Source: Pseudomonas leptonychotis
Lineage (GTDB): Bacteria > Pseudomonadota > Gammaproteobacteria > Pseudomonadales > Pseudomonadaceae
Direction of reading: 5' to 3'
Length of the DNA stretch: 64,000 nt
Assembly (NCBI RefSeq): GCF_004920405.1
Contig: NZ_RFLV01000001.1
Span: 558,001-622,000, forward strand
Below the pieces are notes generated by a model. That model worked only from the letters and a program-made list of their open reading frames with translations. It made no database searches and was not told where the DNA came from. The translations under genes and the position numbers were made by a program. Positions within the stretch are counted from its first letter, which is position 1; each line of letters begins with the position of its first letter. Positions 1 to 9,098 of this stretch are shown one piece after another.

Positions 1-1
1 C

Positions 2-196
2 AGCATGGCCGCCGGCTGGGTGTTGCTGCGCGGCATCTGGCGTTGGCTAGCCGGTATAAGCGCCCTGCTGTGCATGCTGGTGTTACTCGCCCTGGGTATG
101 GATGCATTGTATGCCCTAGGGCTGCTGGCACTGCTCACAAGCTTCAGCTTTTTGCGCCAGCAATACAGCCGGACCACTACCCCCAGGCACACATAA
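2..196 (+). CDS. C-terminal end of a membrane protein (partial at window edge)
   Basis: The frame is open to the left edge of the window and ends at a TAA at 194-196, so this is probably the 3' end of a longer gene. An internal ATG at 5 would give only 63 residues. The visible part has two closely spaced hydrophobic segments (about residues 13-34 and 36-50) and a short basic tail, so it looks like the last two membrane helices of an inner-membrane protein. The convergent neighbour is a WaaP/InaA-type kinase, so a cell-envelope role such as an O-antigen ligase tail is conceivable, but no motif proves it. Confidence 0.4.
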   Translation, partial: SMAAGWVLLRGIWRWLAGISALLCMLVLLALGMDALYALGLLALLTSFSFLRQQYSRTTTPRHT

Positions 197-202
197 ACGC
201 CC

Positions 203-1048
203 CTACTTGGTTGGCACTACACCCCGCAAAATCAACCGCCGCCGTTTCTTGCGGCTGGTTGTCTGGTGTTTGGCGATATCATAGAGATGATTGAAACGCT
301 CCTTGTCGACCCCCTCATAGGCTTCCAGAGCAGCCCTTACCAATTCGTCGTAGCGCGCCTCGCTGATGTATTCCCGAACAAAGCGGAAGTAGAAGAACCC
401 GAACTGGAAGCCTAGTGCCTCAGCAAAGTGCAGAGGCATGCCGATATGGCAATTTTCCAGATCGACGACGCGTAGCTGCTCAGGCTGAGCTGGATTGAGC
501 ATGATGTTTGCCAACCACAGATCAAGATGAAAAATTTCTCGCTCATGTAATTGTCTGAACAGATCGAAACAACGAAGCAGGAAAGACTCGATGTCAGTAC
601 CGGGAACCTGCACCCAATCCATCCCATTGACATGACCATCCAGCATTTCACTGATCAGGAAAAACTCTCGCACAAGTCCTCGCCCTCGGCGCTGGTACCC
701 AAAACCGGCTACCTGAGGAACCGGAGCGCCACGGCGGTATGCCTCGACGCTATTACGCAGCTCGGCAACTAGCCAGGTTTGCCCGCCATCGGATCGTTGC
801 AAACCGAAACTCGCGCGAAGGCGCGAGGGCAAACTGTCGATTTTCTGGGTCTTGACGAAGAAGCGAGAGCGAGAACCGCTGAGACAACGCGTCAAGCTCC
901 CACGCAATGGCTCATGGCCGCGCCGCCCTAGCAAATCAGCTATAGGCGACAAGATGTCTGCGCAAGCTTCATCCCGTACATGCAGGGTCAGATCCCGCAG
1001 CCGCGCCTGATGGTTAAAAATCCGTTTATATGCGCCCAAATACTGCAT
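203..1048 (-). CDS. Lipopolysaccharide-kinase (WaaP/InaA) family protein
   Basis: This 281-residue protein has a protein-kinase-like fold. The key motif is HLDLWLANIML (about residue 174), which matches the HxDxxxxN catalytic loop. It is followed by VVDLEN, in the position of the metal-binding DxD/DFG segment. Upstream, the FFVKTQK stretch could hold the ATP-binding lysine. The C-terminus is very basic (SRKKRRR), as in kinases acting at the inner face of the membrane on lipid A-core sugars. Family members phosphorylate heptose or Kdo of LPS; the substrate here cannot be read from sequence. A GGGG ribosome-binding site lies upstream of the ATG at 1048. The gene converges on the partial membrane protein at the window edge. 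Confidence 0.7.
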   Translation of the reverse strand: MQYLGAYKRIFNHQARLRDLTLHVRDEACADILSPIADLLGRRGHEPLRGSLTRCLSGSRSRFFVKTQKIDSLPSRLRASFGLQRSDGGQTWLVAELRNSVEAYRRGAPVPQVAGFGYQRRGRGLVREFFLISEMLDGHVNGMDWVQVPGTDIESFLLRCFDLFRQLHEREIFHLDLWLANIMLNPAQPEQLRVVDLENCHIGMPLHFAEALGFQFGFFYFRFVREYISEARYDELVRAALEAYEGVDKERFNHLYDIAKHQTTSRKKRRRLILRGVVPTK

Positions 1049-1213
1049 AACCGCCCCTTTTTAAGAAGCGCAAGATAGCCATGCACCATTAATCGAGCAA
1101 CGAAATTTTCACACTTGTATCTTTCTTGCGACATACGACAATCCTCTACAGCTCATTGAAAACAGAAAATAACTTCCGGCTATGCTGTCCCCTAGACATT
1201 ACAAGGACAGACC

Positions 1214-2542
1214 ATGCGCCGCATTTTTCATGACCTGAAAATTCTCATCCTTACTAACCTGTGGCTGGTACCGGTCATTGCCGGCCTGGTCGGTGCACTG
1301 TTCTATTTCGTCGCCCCGCCGCCACCTATGCATGCGCGCCTGGCCACCGGTAGCGAAGGCGGCGGCTATCACGCGCTGGGGGTGCGCCTGCAGGCTGAGC
1401 TGGCGTTGCAGGGGTTCACCCTGGAGCTCGTGCCAAGTTCCGGCTCAGAGGACAACCTGAGCAAACTCACAGCTGGCGAGGTCGAGCTGGCTCTCGTTCA
1501 GAGCGGCCAAGAACTGACGCTGGATGATGAACAGCGCGACAAGATTTTCGGGCTCGGCGTGATGTACCGCGAGCCGTTGTGGTTGTTTCTAGCCAACGAG
1601 GTGAAGTTCGAACGCTTGGCTGACCTGATGCAACTGCGCCTGGCTATCGGCTCACAGGGCAGCGGCACCCAGGCGGTGACCGCCGCCTTGTTCGCGGCTA
1701 ATCGCATTGAACCGGCGCAATACCCCACACAGTGGCAGCAACTGGGAGGCCGCCGCGCCGCCGATGAGTTGGTGGCTGGCAATCTGGACGCGGCTTTCTT
1801 CATCGGGCCGGCGGAAAATGTGCTGCTGCAGCACCTGGCCGCCGAACCGACAATACACCTGGCCGGCCTGCGCCGCATTGATGCCTACCTGGCGCGCCTG
1901 CCCTACTTGAGCCAGCTGCAGGTTGGTGAAGGCATGCTCGACCTGGCCCACAACGTACCGAGCAGCGACATCGCTACCCTCGGCCCAGTCGCCACCCTGG
2001 CCGCCGGCGAAGGTTTTCATCCCTCGCTAACCCCACTGATTCTGGAAGCGGCCAAAACCGTACTGAAAAATGGCAGCCTGCTCGACCCGGCCGGCAGTTA
2101 TCCGGCTCGGCCACCGCTGTCGCTGCCGATTCTGAATGAGGCCGAGTACTACTACGCCAAGGGCCTGCCGATTTTGCAGCGCTACCTGCCGTTTCGCATT
2201 GCCTCGCTGGCCGACCGCTACATCATCCTCGCCATCCCGCTACTGGTGCTGCTGTTCCCGCTGTTCAAAGCCATCGGCCCGATCTACCAATGGCGTATCC
2301 GTGCGCGTATCTATCGCTGGTACAAGTACCTGCGCGAGATTGACCAGCAACTGTACAAGGGCGACCTGCCCAACGATCTGAGCGCCGAGATCGCCCGCTT
2401 GGAAAAACTGGAAGACGAGCTGGCGCGGGTCGAAGTGCCACTGTCTTACTCCAACGAGCTATACCAGCTGCATATGCACCTGCGCTACATGATCGAACGG
2501 TTGCAGGCCCTGAAGCAGCGCCAGCTGAGCACCGGCGCCTAA
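1214..2542 (+). CDS. TAXI family TRAP-transporter-type solute-binding protein, membrane anchored
   Basis: This 442-residue protein starts with a single N-terminal membrane helix (about 12-33). It continues with a periplasmic binding-protein domain of the TAXI/NMT1-like type, which opens with ATGSEGGGYHALG, the usual ligand-loop signature of the family. SQGSGTQAV (about residue 150) is the second conserved ligand loop. A second membrane helix (about 335-355) is followed by a charged cytoplasmic helical tail. This layout, tethered at both ends with no TRAP permease nearby, is found in many Pseudomonas and suggests a sensor or scaffold rather than a free binding protein. An AAGGA ribosome site precedes the ATG. 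A strong bidirectional terminator follows. Confidence 0.75.
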   Translation: MRRIFHDLKILILTNLWLVPVIAGLVGALFYFVAPPPPMHARLATGSEGGGYHALGVRLQAELALQGFTLELVPSSGSEDNLSKLTAGEVELALVQSGQELTLDDEQRDKIFGLGVMYREPLWLFLANEVKFERLADLMQLRLAIGSQGSGTQAVTAALFAANRIEPAQYPTQWQQLGGRRAADELVAGNLDAAFFIGPAENVLLQHLAAEPTIHLAGLRRIDAYLARLPYLSQLQVGEGMLDLAHNVPSSDIATLGPVATLAAGEGFHPSLTPLILEAAKTVLKNGSLLDPAGSYPARPPLSLPILNEAEYYYAKGLPILQRYLPFRIASLADRYIILAIPLLVLLFPLFKAIGPIYQWRIRARIYRWYKYLREIDQQLYKGDLPNDLSAEIARLEKLEDELARVEVPLSYSNELYQLHMHLRYMIERLQALKQRQLSTGA

Positions 2543-2586
2543 GAGCAAGGCGCGTAGCTTGCCTGAGGCGATTGCGTGGCCACAAA

Positions 2587-2620
2587 AAACCCCGCCAGCG
2601 CTAAGCACTGGCGGGGTTTT
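2587..2620. terminator. Bidirectional Rho-independent terminator
   Basis: A perfect 9-bp stem (2590-2598 with 2608-2616) is flanked by an A-run on the left and TTTT on the right. It sits between the convergent TAXI-protein and aminopeptidase genes and can stop transcription from both sides. Confidence 0.85.
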
Positions 2621-2632
2621 GGGTTCAACTGA

Positions 2633-4243
2633 TCACTTGATCCAGTGCTTGCCCCAGTGGGTGATGTCGTAGCGCTGCACACTGCGCGCCATACTCTTCT
2701 CAGCCTTAGCGGCTTCGATTTGATCATCGACCGCTTTCGTAGAGGCCGACAACCAACTGGTCACAAAGGCCATGGCATCGCCATTGATCTCCAAGGCGCG
2801 CTGCGCGATGTTGTTCAGATCATCGCAGCTGTCGTGGTAGCAAGGATCAAGTGCAACCCCCGCCGTACCTCCATAAAGGTTCGCCTGCTCAGGGGTTTTC
2901 AGTACCTCTGCCCCCGTAAACAACCCGCCAAAGGCGATGCCGTCCTGGAAGAACTGCGCGTAATCAGAACGGAAGGTGATTTCATCACCCTCGGACGGTA
3001 AACCGCGCAATTTGTAGTACTCCTCGAACAGTTTTTCGATGGCTGCAGAACCGGGCGGGCCTTGTAGGCCGAACGCAGAGCCGTCACCGTCATAAATGAA
3101 GTAGGCGAAGTTTGGCGAGGCGATCATGTCGAAGTTCAAGTAAGCCTTGATCTTGCTCTTCTGCTCTGCGGGCAGCTGCTCGACATAGTAAGTAGAACCC
3201 ACCAGCCCCGACTCCTCAGCACCCCACCAGGCGAAGCGCAGCTTGTTCTTCGGCCGCACCTTTTGCAGCTGCAACGCCAACTCCAGCAACGCGGCGCTGC
3301 CTGAAGCGTTGTCGTTGATGCCTGCACCCTCATATACCGAGTCAAGGTGAGCCCCGGCCATCACCACATTGTTGGCATTGCCATGGCGGCTCTCAGCGAT
3401 AAGGTTGAAGGTCTGTGTGCGCTCACGCACTACATCGGCCAGCATGCGCACCTGCGTCTCTGCGCTTTGCGCCAAACCAACACCGACATCATAGGTGGCG
3501 AAGAAGGCTGGAATGCCGCCGGCATAGCTATCGCCCAGGGTGGCGTTGAGCAAGCCTTTTCGGTCTTCCGTATTGCCCTGATTGAAGATGATTACCCCTG
3601 AGGCACCAGCCGCAGCGGCGTTCTCCACTTTCAGTTGGAAATTACAGGTGCCGCGCTGCAGCAAGGCAATTGAGCCAGAAGGAAAATCGACAAAGTCCTC
3701 GGCTTCACAGCCACTGCTCGACAGGTTACCTGCACCCAAGGCGATATCGACAGCAGCCACCCGCGCACTGACATCACCGTCTTCAGTTTGCGACAAGTAG
3801 GTGAAGTCCACCTCCCACTCGAACTGCGTCGGGGTAGGTGCCAAGGCTTGCAGCTCGCCTGGCCCTTGTGGGTAGTAAGCGGTGAAGGGGAACGGCTGAA
3901 CTTCAACCCGATAACCGGCGCCTTCCAGGGTGGATTTCACGTAATCGATCGAGCGCTGGTAGCCGGGCAGACCTGCGGCGCGGTTGCCGCCGTTGGCTTG
4001 GGCAATGTCCTTGAACATTTGCAGGTGGATGGCGGTGTTACTCGCCTGCATACAGCGCGGTAACCCAAGGGCCGTGCTATTGAGCAGGCCGAAACGGCAT
4101 TCCAAAGGTCCCAAGCGCGTCGGGCTCCAAAACGCATTAAACAGTTGGCTGCTATTTTTGTTCGACTCGGCGAGCACTTGACCCGAGACCGCCGCCAGTA
4201 GGCTTGCGACCAATAAACCGCTTTTCACAGTCTTGTTATGCAT
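2633..4243 (-). CDS. Secreted M28 family aminopeptidase with PA domain (PaAP type)
   Basis: This 536-residue secreted zinc aminopeptidase has the same length as the P. aeruginosa leucine aminopeptidase PaAP as I recall it. A Sec signal peptide (about 1-25, ending VLA) is followed by a PA (protease-associated) insert (about 150-270) and the M28 catalytic domain (about 275-500). Visible zinc and catalytic residues are AHLDS (His, Asp), NDNASG (bridging Asp), AEESG (Glu base and Glu ligand), FDMI (Asp) and CYHDSCDD (His). Family members remove N-terminal residues, favouring Leu, from peptides outside the cell. A strong GGAGG site lies 4 nt before the ATG. It is monocistronic and convergent with the TAXI gene. 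Confidence 0.88.
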   Translation of the reverse strand: MHNKTVKSGLLVASLLAAVSGQVLAESNKNSSQLFNAFWSPTRLGPLECRFGLLNSTALGLPRCMQASNTAIHLQMFKDIAQANGGNRAAGLPGYQRSIDYVKSTLEGAGYRVEVQPFPFTAYYPQGPGELQALAPTPTQFEWEVDFTYLSQTEDGDVSARVAAVDIALGAGNLSSSGCEAEDFVDFPSGSIALLQRGTCNFQLKVENAAAAGASGVIIFNQGNTEDRKGLLNATLGDSYAGGIPAFFATYDVGVGLAQSAETQVRMLADVVRERTQTFNLIAESRHGNANNVVMAGAHLDSVYEGAGINDNASGSAALLELALQLQKVRPKNKLRFAWWGAEESGLVGSTYYVEQLPAEQKSKIKAYLNFDMIASPNFAYFIYDGDGSAFGLQGPPGSAAIEKLFEEYYKLRGLPSEGDEITFRSDYAQFFQDGIAFGGLFTGAEVLKTPEQANLYGGTAGVALDPCYHDSCDDLNNIAQRALEINGDAMAFVTSWLSASTKAVDDQIEAAKAEKSMARSVQRYDITHWGKHWIK

Positions 4244-4625
4244 GTTGCCTCCAATCCATATATGGAGCTTTTTAGGTGCGGCAGCGCTTGTGACACCGCC
4301 GCGATACGTCCTTTTACTGCGTCGTGTGGACGCTAGATAACCTAGACGTGGATATTCATCTTCGCGAACTGATATCTACAAATTTCTTGAAAATAAGAAC
4401 TTATCGACGAACATAAGAGTAATTGGCCAGCATTTGGCCATTAGCTTATTGAATTCCACAGGCCGGTTTCAGGAGCGTGAACAGCCCCGTGTAGCGCGCG
4501 AACAGATGGAGAGAGCCCCGTACTCAGGTAAACTCTGTGCACATTTTGTAGATCGGCTCCGTATCGGCCTCGCCAATAACCGAGGAGCCATCACACGCCC
4601 TGCGACTGACCTGAAGACCTACCCC
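4244..4625. other. Divergent intergenic region between the aminopeptidase and ndpA genes
   Basis: These 382 bp must hold the promoters for both divergent genes. The stretch around 4370-4445 is clearly AT-rich and contains two TGGCCA palindromes close together (about 4424-4440). I see no convincing sigma-70 pair, RNA gene or small ORF. An in-frame ATG at 4434 would add 64 residues to NdpA, but that extension does not look like protein from this family. Confidence 0.4.
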
Positions 4626-5633
4626 ATGCCGATCCGCCACTGCATCGTCCACCTGATCGACAAGAAGCCCGATGGCACGCCCGCTGTGCTGCATGCCCGC
4701 GACACCGAGCTGGGCGCCTCGCAAGCCATCGAAAACATGCTCGCTGACCTTAACGAGAGCTATAACGCCAAACAGGGCAAAGCCTGGGGTTTCTTCCATG
4801 AAGAGTCCGGCGCTTACCCGTTCAGCGGCTGGTTGAAAGCTTATCTGGATGAGAGTCAGGATTTCGCCGCCTTCAGCCGCCAGGCCGTGGAGCAGCTGCA
4901 AAAGCTGATGGAGGAATCCAACCTGTCCACCGGCGGCCATGTGTTGTTCGCCCACTACCAGCAAGGCATGACCGATTACTTGGCGATTGCCCTGCTGCAT
5001 CACAGCGAAGGCGTGGCAGTGAATGATGCGCTGGACGTGACCGCTGCCAAGCACCTGGACCTGAGCCAGTTACATCTGGCGGCGCGGATCAACATCTCCG
5101 AGTGGCGCAATAACGCCAACTCCAAGCAGTACATCTCGTTTATCAAAGGCAAGAACGGCAAAAAGGTCTCGGAATACTTCCGCGACTTTATCGGCTGCCA
5201 GGAAGGCGTCGACGGCCCCGGTGAAACCCGCACCCTGCTCAAAGCCTTCAGCGACTTCGTCGAAAGCGAAGACCTGCCCGAAGAAAAGGCTCGCGAGAAG
5301 ACCAAGACCCTGGTCGGCTATGCCAGCAGCCAGGCCAAGCTGGGCGAGCCAATGACCTTGACTGAGTTATCCGGCTTGATCGACGAAGAACGCCCCCAAG
5401 CTTTCTACAACCATATCCGTAATAAAGATTACGGCCTGTCTCCGGAAATCCCTGCGGACAAGCGCACCCTCAACCAGTTTCAGCGCTTTACCGGTCGTGC
5501 CGAAGGCTTGTCGATCAGCTTCGAAGCACACCTGTTGGGCTCGAAGATCGAGTACGACGAAAGCAGCGACACCTTGGTGATTCGCAATCTGCCAACGCAG
5601 CTCACCGACCAGTTAAAACGTCGGAAAAACTGA
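4626..5633 (+). CDS. ndpA: Nucleoid-associated protein NdpA/YejK
   Basis: This 335-residue member of the YejK/NdpA (37-kDa nucleoid-associated protein) family binds DNA in the nucleoid. The start [14 protein letters not shown] is the normal family N-terminus. The central block ([20 protein letters not shown], then [10 protein letters not shown]) and the C-terminal block ([20 protein letters not shown]) are highly conserved in the family. I chose the ATG at 4626 over the longer in-frame ATG at 4434 because family similarity begins there. The gene stands alone and ends in a strong terminator. Confidence 0.92.
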   Translation: MPIRHCIVHLIDKKPDGTPAVLHARDTELGASQAIENMLADLNESYNAKQGKAWGFFHEESGAYPFSGWLKAYLDESQDFAAFSRQAVEQLQKLMEESNLSTGGHVLFAHYQQGMTDYLAIALLHHSEGVAVNDALDVTAAKHLDLSQLHLAARINISEWRNNANSKQYISFIKGKNGKKVSEYFRDFIGCQEGVDGPGETRTLLKAFSDFVESEDLPEEKAREKTKTLVGYASSQAKLGEPMTLTELSGLIDEERPQAFYNHIRNKDYGLSPEIPADKRTLNQFQRFTGRAEGLSISFEAHLLGSKIEYDESSDTLVIRNLPTQLTDQLKRRKN

Positions 5634-5642
5634 GCCATCACC

Positions 5643-5683
5643 ACACAGCAAAACGCCCGGCAATACCGGGCGTTTTGCTGTGT
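5643..5683. terminator. Bidirectional Rho-independent terminator
   Basis: A very long perfect stem (5643-5660 with 5666-5683) has a 5-nt loop. The stem contains an AAAA/TTTT block, so it can work for ndpA on the plus strand and for the convergent GST gene on the minus strand. Confidence 0.85.
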
Positions 5684-5694
5684 AACGCAAGCGA

Positions 5695-6630
5695 TTAACT
5701 AGCCTTGATCGCAAACCCCATGCGCGGGAAGTGCACATGCACGGTGCCGGCGCGCGGGTCTTCGCGACGCAGGATCAGCTCTTCGCTGCCGCAGAACACC
5801 AACTCGCCTTCAACCGCATCAACGCCATAGTCGATGGCGGAGATCGCCACCTGCTGACCAACAGCAAAACCATTCGGATCAGCCAAGGCTGCACTCGGCA
5901 GCGCTGCCGGGGTGGCATCACGGGCAATGCTGATGGCCTCTTCCCCGCTCATGTCGCTGAACGAGCCATGGCCAAAATCCAGCACGCGCGCCAGCCAGGT
6001 GGCTACAGCAGGGTAGGCATCAACCAGCGGCGCCGTCACCGGCGTACCGCGCAGGAACCACAATGAATGCGCCATGGCGATATCCGCCAGCGATGCTTCA
6101 CCAAACAGGAAGTCACCTGGTTCGCGCTCAAGCTGCTGCTGCAAGCGCGCCATGATCGTCGGCCACTGATGCTTGGCCACTTCCAGCGGCACACGGGTGG
6201 CCAAGCCGCCGTTAAACAACGTCGAGCGGTCGGCAATAAAGGTCTTGAGGATCTCAGGTGGCAATTTACCAAAACGTGCAGCGACCGACTCAGGCTGGAA
6301 CACCAGGCTCACGGCATGCAGAAACACCTGCGAGTCGGCCCACTGGGCAAACGAGGCGACGTTGAATGCCTGGCCTTCTGGCAACAGTGCAGGGGTGCTC
6401 TTTTCTGCTTCCAGGCGCTGGGCAATCAACGCGCTGTCGCAGTAGATATCCGCGCCGATCTGCAGCACAGGCGTTTTGCGGTAGCCGCCGGTCAGCGCGG
6501 TCAGATCGGGTTTGGGCATGATCGGCGGGATCATCACCGAGCGCCATGAGAGCTGCTTGAAACCGAGCATCAAGCGCGTCTTCTCGGCGAAGGGCGAAGT
6601 CGGGTAATGGTGCAGGATCAACTCGTGCAT
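5695..6630 (-). CDS. Glutathione S-transferase family protein
   Basis: This 311-residue protein opens with a thioredoxin-like GST N-terminal domain (about 1-80): HHYPTSPFAEKTRLML carries the usual glutathione-site Ser/Pro region, and RKTPVLQIG holds the conserved cis-proline. A helical GST C-terminal domain follows (about 95-225). The protein is about 80 residues longer than a standard GST. The extra C-terminal part (about 235-311) is beta-rich and ends RAGTVHVHFPRMGFAI, an extension I have not tied to a named domain. The substrate is unknown. It lies tail-to-tail with ndpA. Confidence 0.8.
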   Translation of the reverse strand: MHELILHHYPTSPFAEKTRLMLGFKQLSWRSVMIPPIMPKPDLTALTGGYRKTPVLQIGADIYCDSALIAQRLEAEKSTPALLPEGQAFNVASFAQWADSQVFLHAVSLVFQPESVAARFGKLPPEILKTFIADRSTLFNGGLATRVPLEVAKHQWPTIMARLQQQLEREPGDFLFGEASLADIAMAHSLWFLRGTPVTAPLVDAYPAVATWLARVLDFGHGSFSDMSGEEAISIARDATPAALPSAALADPNGFAVGQQVAISAIDYGVDAVEGELVFCGSEELILRREDPRAGTVHVHFPRMGFAIKAS

Positions 6631-6697
6631 GGCAGGCTCCGCAAGGTTTTGGGGTAGACATGCAGCTTAACCGCGCCGACGCTATCGGCCTACCCGC

Positions 6698-7018
6698 TCA
6701 GCCTGATGGTGCGTTATCAACCACGGCGATAACAGGCGCGGAAGCGACCAGCACCTCTTTAGCAGCCTTGGTCAGGCCTTTGATGGCCCGCTCACGGCGC
6801 AGCGCATCGCCTTTGCCGGCACAGGCTTCGATATACACCAGCGCCTGAGCGGGGCTTGAGTGAAAGAAGCGCGCACCTTTGCCGCTCTGATGTTTGCTAA
6901 AACGCTTGTGTGGGTCGTCGCTGATGCCGCAATACAAGGCACCATTGGCCGCGCGCACCAGGTAGACAAACCAGGCTTTGTTTGGCGCAACCGTCAGTTC
7001 AGCAGGTGAATCGGACAT
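6698..7018 (-). CDS. GIY-YIG nuclease-superfamily protein (UPF0213 type)
   Basis: This 106-residue single-domain GIY-YIG protein has [19 protein letters not shown] as the variant GIY...YIG core. It is followed by the conserved arginine region ([19 protein letters not shown]) and the glutamate-containing helix. This is the small stand-alone class (YhbQ/UPF0213-like) whose biological role is poorly defined. I start at the ATG whose first residues are MSDSP; another ATG lies 12 nt upstream. Confidence 0.85.
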   Translation of the reverse strand: MSDSPAELTVAPNKAWFVYLVRAANGALYCGISDDPHKRFSKHQSGKGARFFHSSPAQALVYIEACAGKGDALRRERAIKGLTKAAKEVLVASAPVIAVVDNAPSG

Positions 7019-7054
7019 CAGGCCAATCAACCAATAATGGACAAGACCGCGAGC

Positions 7055-7525
7055 TTAACGACTCTTTTGAAACGCCGCCAAACCTTTGCCCGCCTGTTGG
7101 CGAATCGCGTTTTGCACAAAAGGCGCCCAGCCCAGCAACAAACCTTTAGCCCCCAAGGCCTGGCGCGCCCACTTCCACAAGTCGAAGTGATCGCGGTGCT
7201 CGATGATCTGGCCATCGCGAAAGCGGAAGCTGGCCTCGATATGGTTGATCACCGTGTTACCGGTCTGACTGAAGGTGTAGGTGGCCACCCAGCACGCCCG
7301 GCCGCTGTGGTCGTCCGCCGTCACGCCGTCAAAGCTCAGGGAAAAATCCTGCGCTTTGCTGCACAGCATGCGCCACATATCCCCAGCCGCCGCACCGCGC
7401 AAATCGGTAAACACCGGGTCACTGAAGTGCACATCATCGGCGTAGCAACTGGCCATGGTCTCTGCATCCAGCTGTTGGAAGGCCTGATAGAAGCGGGTGA
7501 TCAGTTCGGCGTTGGCATGGCTCAT
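7055..7525 (-). CDS. NTF2-like / SnoaL-type protein
   Basis: This 156-residue alpha+beta cone-fold protein opens with the N-terminal helix LITRFYQAFQQLDAETMAS, followed by CYADDVHFSDPVF, the standard start of small NTF2-like proteins. A strand pair ending in the FRFRDGQIIEHRDHFDLWKW signature follows. The extra C-terminus (ALGAKGLLLGWAPFV...) is common in the nuclear-transport-factor-2-like family of proteobacteria. No catalytic residue can be assigned with confidence; relatives include isomerases and pure binding proteins. A GGAG ribosome site precedes the start. It is divergent from the GlxA-type regulator, which may control it. Confidence 0.75.
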   Translation of the reverse strand: MSHANAELITRFYQAFQQLDAETMASCYADDVHFSDPVFTDLRGAAAGDMWRMLCSKAQDFSLSFDGVTADDHSGRACWVATYTFSQTGNTVINHIEASFRFRDGQIIEHRDHFDLWKWARQALGAKGLLLGWAPFVQNAIRQQAGKGLAAFQKSR

Positions 7526-7660
7526 GGGGCGGAACTCCGGATAGGCAGTTAAATAATAGGGAGATTGCAGCCAGTATTGGCCTAAAGCGCCGGCCAGGCG
7601 ATTGGCGTAAAAGACATTCTTGTGTCAATAATCGCCAAATCTGTCTGCCGCGAACACACC

Positions 7661-8605
7661 ATGCTGAAGATTGCCTTGTATGTCTGCCCGCAAACGGTGT
7701 GCTCCAGCCTGAGCCTGGCCATGGATGCCTTCACCCTGGCCAATCGTCTGGCCGCACAGCGCCTGTTTGCATTAACCCGCGTCAGCCTGGACGGCGAGGC
7801 TGTCGACCTGGGCTTTGCGCAGATTCAGGTCGACGGCGATCTGCGTCTGGCCGAGGATGCTGATGTGGTGCTGCTGCCTGCCAGCGGCAGCGCTATCGAC
7901 AGCACCCTGGCCACCAATTCCGCACTGTTACCCTGGCTGGCGCAGCGCCCAGCGCAGCAACAACTTGCCAGCCTGTGCAGCAGCGCCGTGCTGCTGGCCG
8001 CAGCTGGGGTACTCGACGGCCGCCGCGTTACCACGCACTGGGTACTGGCCAGCCAGTTCCGCCAGCGCTTCCCGCTGGTCAACCTACAGATTGAACAGCT
8101 GGTGTGCGAGGACGGTCGCCTGCTCAGCTCCGGCGGGGCGCATGCAGGGCTCGACCTGTGCCTGCATCTGATCCGCCAACATGGCGGCGAGGCACTGGCG
8201 CAGCAGGTGGCCAATGCGTTGGTCTTCGATACCGCTCGCGGCAATCAGTCACGCTTCGCCCCCCTGCTGCCGCCCACCCGCGCTAACTGCCCGCTTGCGC
8301 CGTTGTTGCAGTGGCTGCACAACCATCATGGCGAACACATCGACATGCCTCGCCTGGCGGCCCAGGCTAACTGCTCATCACGTACGTTGCTGCGGCGCTT
8401 CAAAACCAGTACCGGACTGACGCCCAACGATTACCTGCAACGTGTACGCATCAGCGCGGCGCAGCGCGCCTTGCGCGGCAGCAAATCACTGGAACAGATC
8501 GCCGCCCAGGTTGGCTACGCCGACCGTGCCACCTTTGCCAAGTTGTTCAAACAACTCTGCGGGGAAAGCCCAGGGACGTTTCGCAAGCGCCTACAGGCTG
8601 GGTGA
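7661..8605 (+). CDS. GlxA-type transcriptional regulator (DJ-1/PfpI + AraC domains)
   Basis: This 314-residue regulator has an N-terminal DJ-1/PfpI-like amidotransferase fold (about 1-170) and a C-terminal AraC DNA-binding domain (about 215-312). SLCSSAVLLAAAGVLDG carries the nucleophile-elbow region; in this class the domain generally senses a small ligand rather than acting as an enzyme. The second helix-turn-helix region SLEQIAAQVGYADRATFAKL and the FKQLCGESPGTFRKR tail are classic AraC. I start at the ATG opening MLKIALYVCPQ; the frame is open further upstream. The target could be the divergent NTF2-like gene. Confidence 0.85.
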   Translation: MLKIALYVCPQTVCSSLSLAMDAFTLANRLAAQRLFALTRVSLDGEAVDLGFAQIQVDGDLRLAEDADVVLLPASGSAIDSTLATNSALLPWLAQRPAQQQLASLCSSAVLLAAAGVLDGRRVTTHWVLASQFRQRFPLVNLQIEQLVCEDGRLLSSGGAHAGLDLCLHLIRQHGGEALAQQVANALVFDTARGNQSRFAPLLPPTRANCPLAPLLQWLHNHHGEHIDMPRLAAQANCSSRTLLRRFKTSTGLTPNDYLQRVRISAAQRALRGSKSLEQIAAQVGYADRATFAKLFKQLCGESPGTFRKRLQAG

Positions 8606-8666
8606 GGCTGTATAAACGTTGGCAACGGATCAAGCGACCTACACCGGGTTTATTCGAGGACATAGC

Positions 8667-9098
8667 ATGAGCAACACCTATGGCACAGCCGACGCGTCTT
8701 ATCAGGCCGCAGGCGGCATCGATGGTTTGCGCCGTTTGGTCGCAGATTTCTACCGGTTGATGGATGAGCGGCCTGAAGCGGCCAAACTGCGCAGCCTGCA
8801 TGCTGAAAGCCTGGAGCTGGCCAGCGACAAACTCGCGTGCTTTCTCAGCGGTTGGCTCGGTGGGCCCAAGCTATATAGCGAGAAATATGGCGCCATTGCC
8901 ATCCCGGCCTTTCACGCACAGTGGCCAATCAGCGAGCAACTGAGTCAGAGCTGGCTCAGTTGCATGGCGCAGGCAATTGCCTTGCAGCCCTACCCCGCAG
9001 CGTTTGCCGAGTACCTGCTAAGCCAACTACGCGTACCGGCGCAGCGGATCGTGCAGGCCAGCCGCAACCGACATGGCGATACCTGCTCTGCCCATTAA
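8667..9098 (+). CDS. Group II truncated haemoglobin
   Basis: This 143-residue 2-on-2 globin resembles bacterial group II truncated haemoglobins. It starts YQAAGGIDGLRRLVADFYRL (helices A/B, with the B10-region Tyr in FYRLM), has LACFLSGWLGGPKLYSEKYG in the E helix to EF loop, and ends ALQPYPAAFAEYLLSQL. The typical group II proximal histidine sits in the IPAFHAQWPIS block. The role is likely O2/NO handling or redox chemistry. An AGGA motif lies about 8 nt before the chosen ATG. The stop overlaps the convergent unknown gene by 4 bp. Confidence 0.85.
   Translation: MSNTYGTADASYQAAGGIDGLRRLVADFYRLMDERPEAAKLRSLHAESLELASDKLACFLSGWLGGPKLYSEKYGAIAIPAFHAQWPISEQLSQSWLSCMAQAIALQPYPAAFAEYLLSQLRVPAQRIVQASRNRHGDTCSAH

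Noticed and set aside
4434..4625. 64-residue N-terminal extension of NdpA
   Set aside because: The extension has no similarity to the family and lies in an AT-rich promoter region; the ATG at 4626 gives the standard N-terminus.
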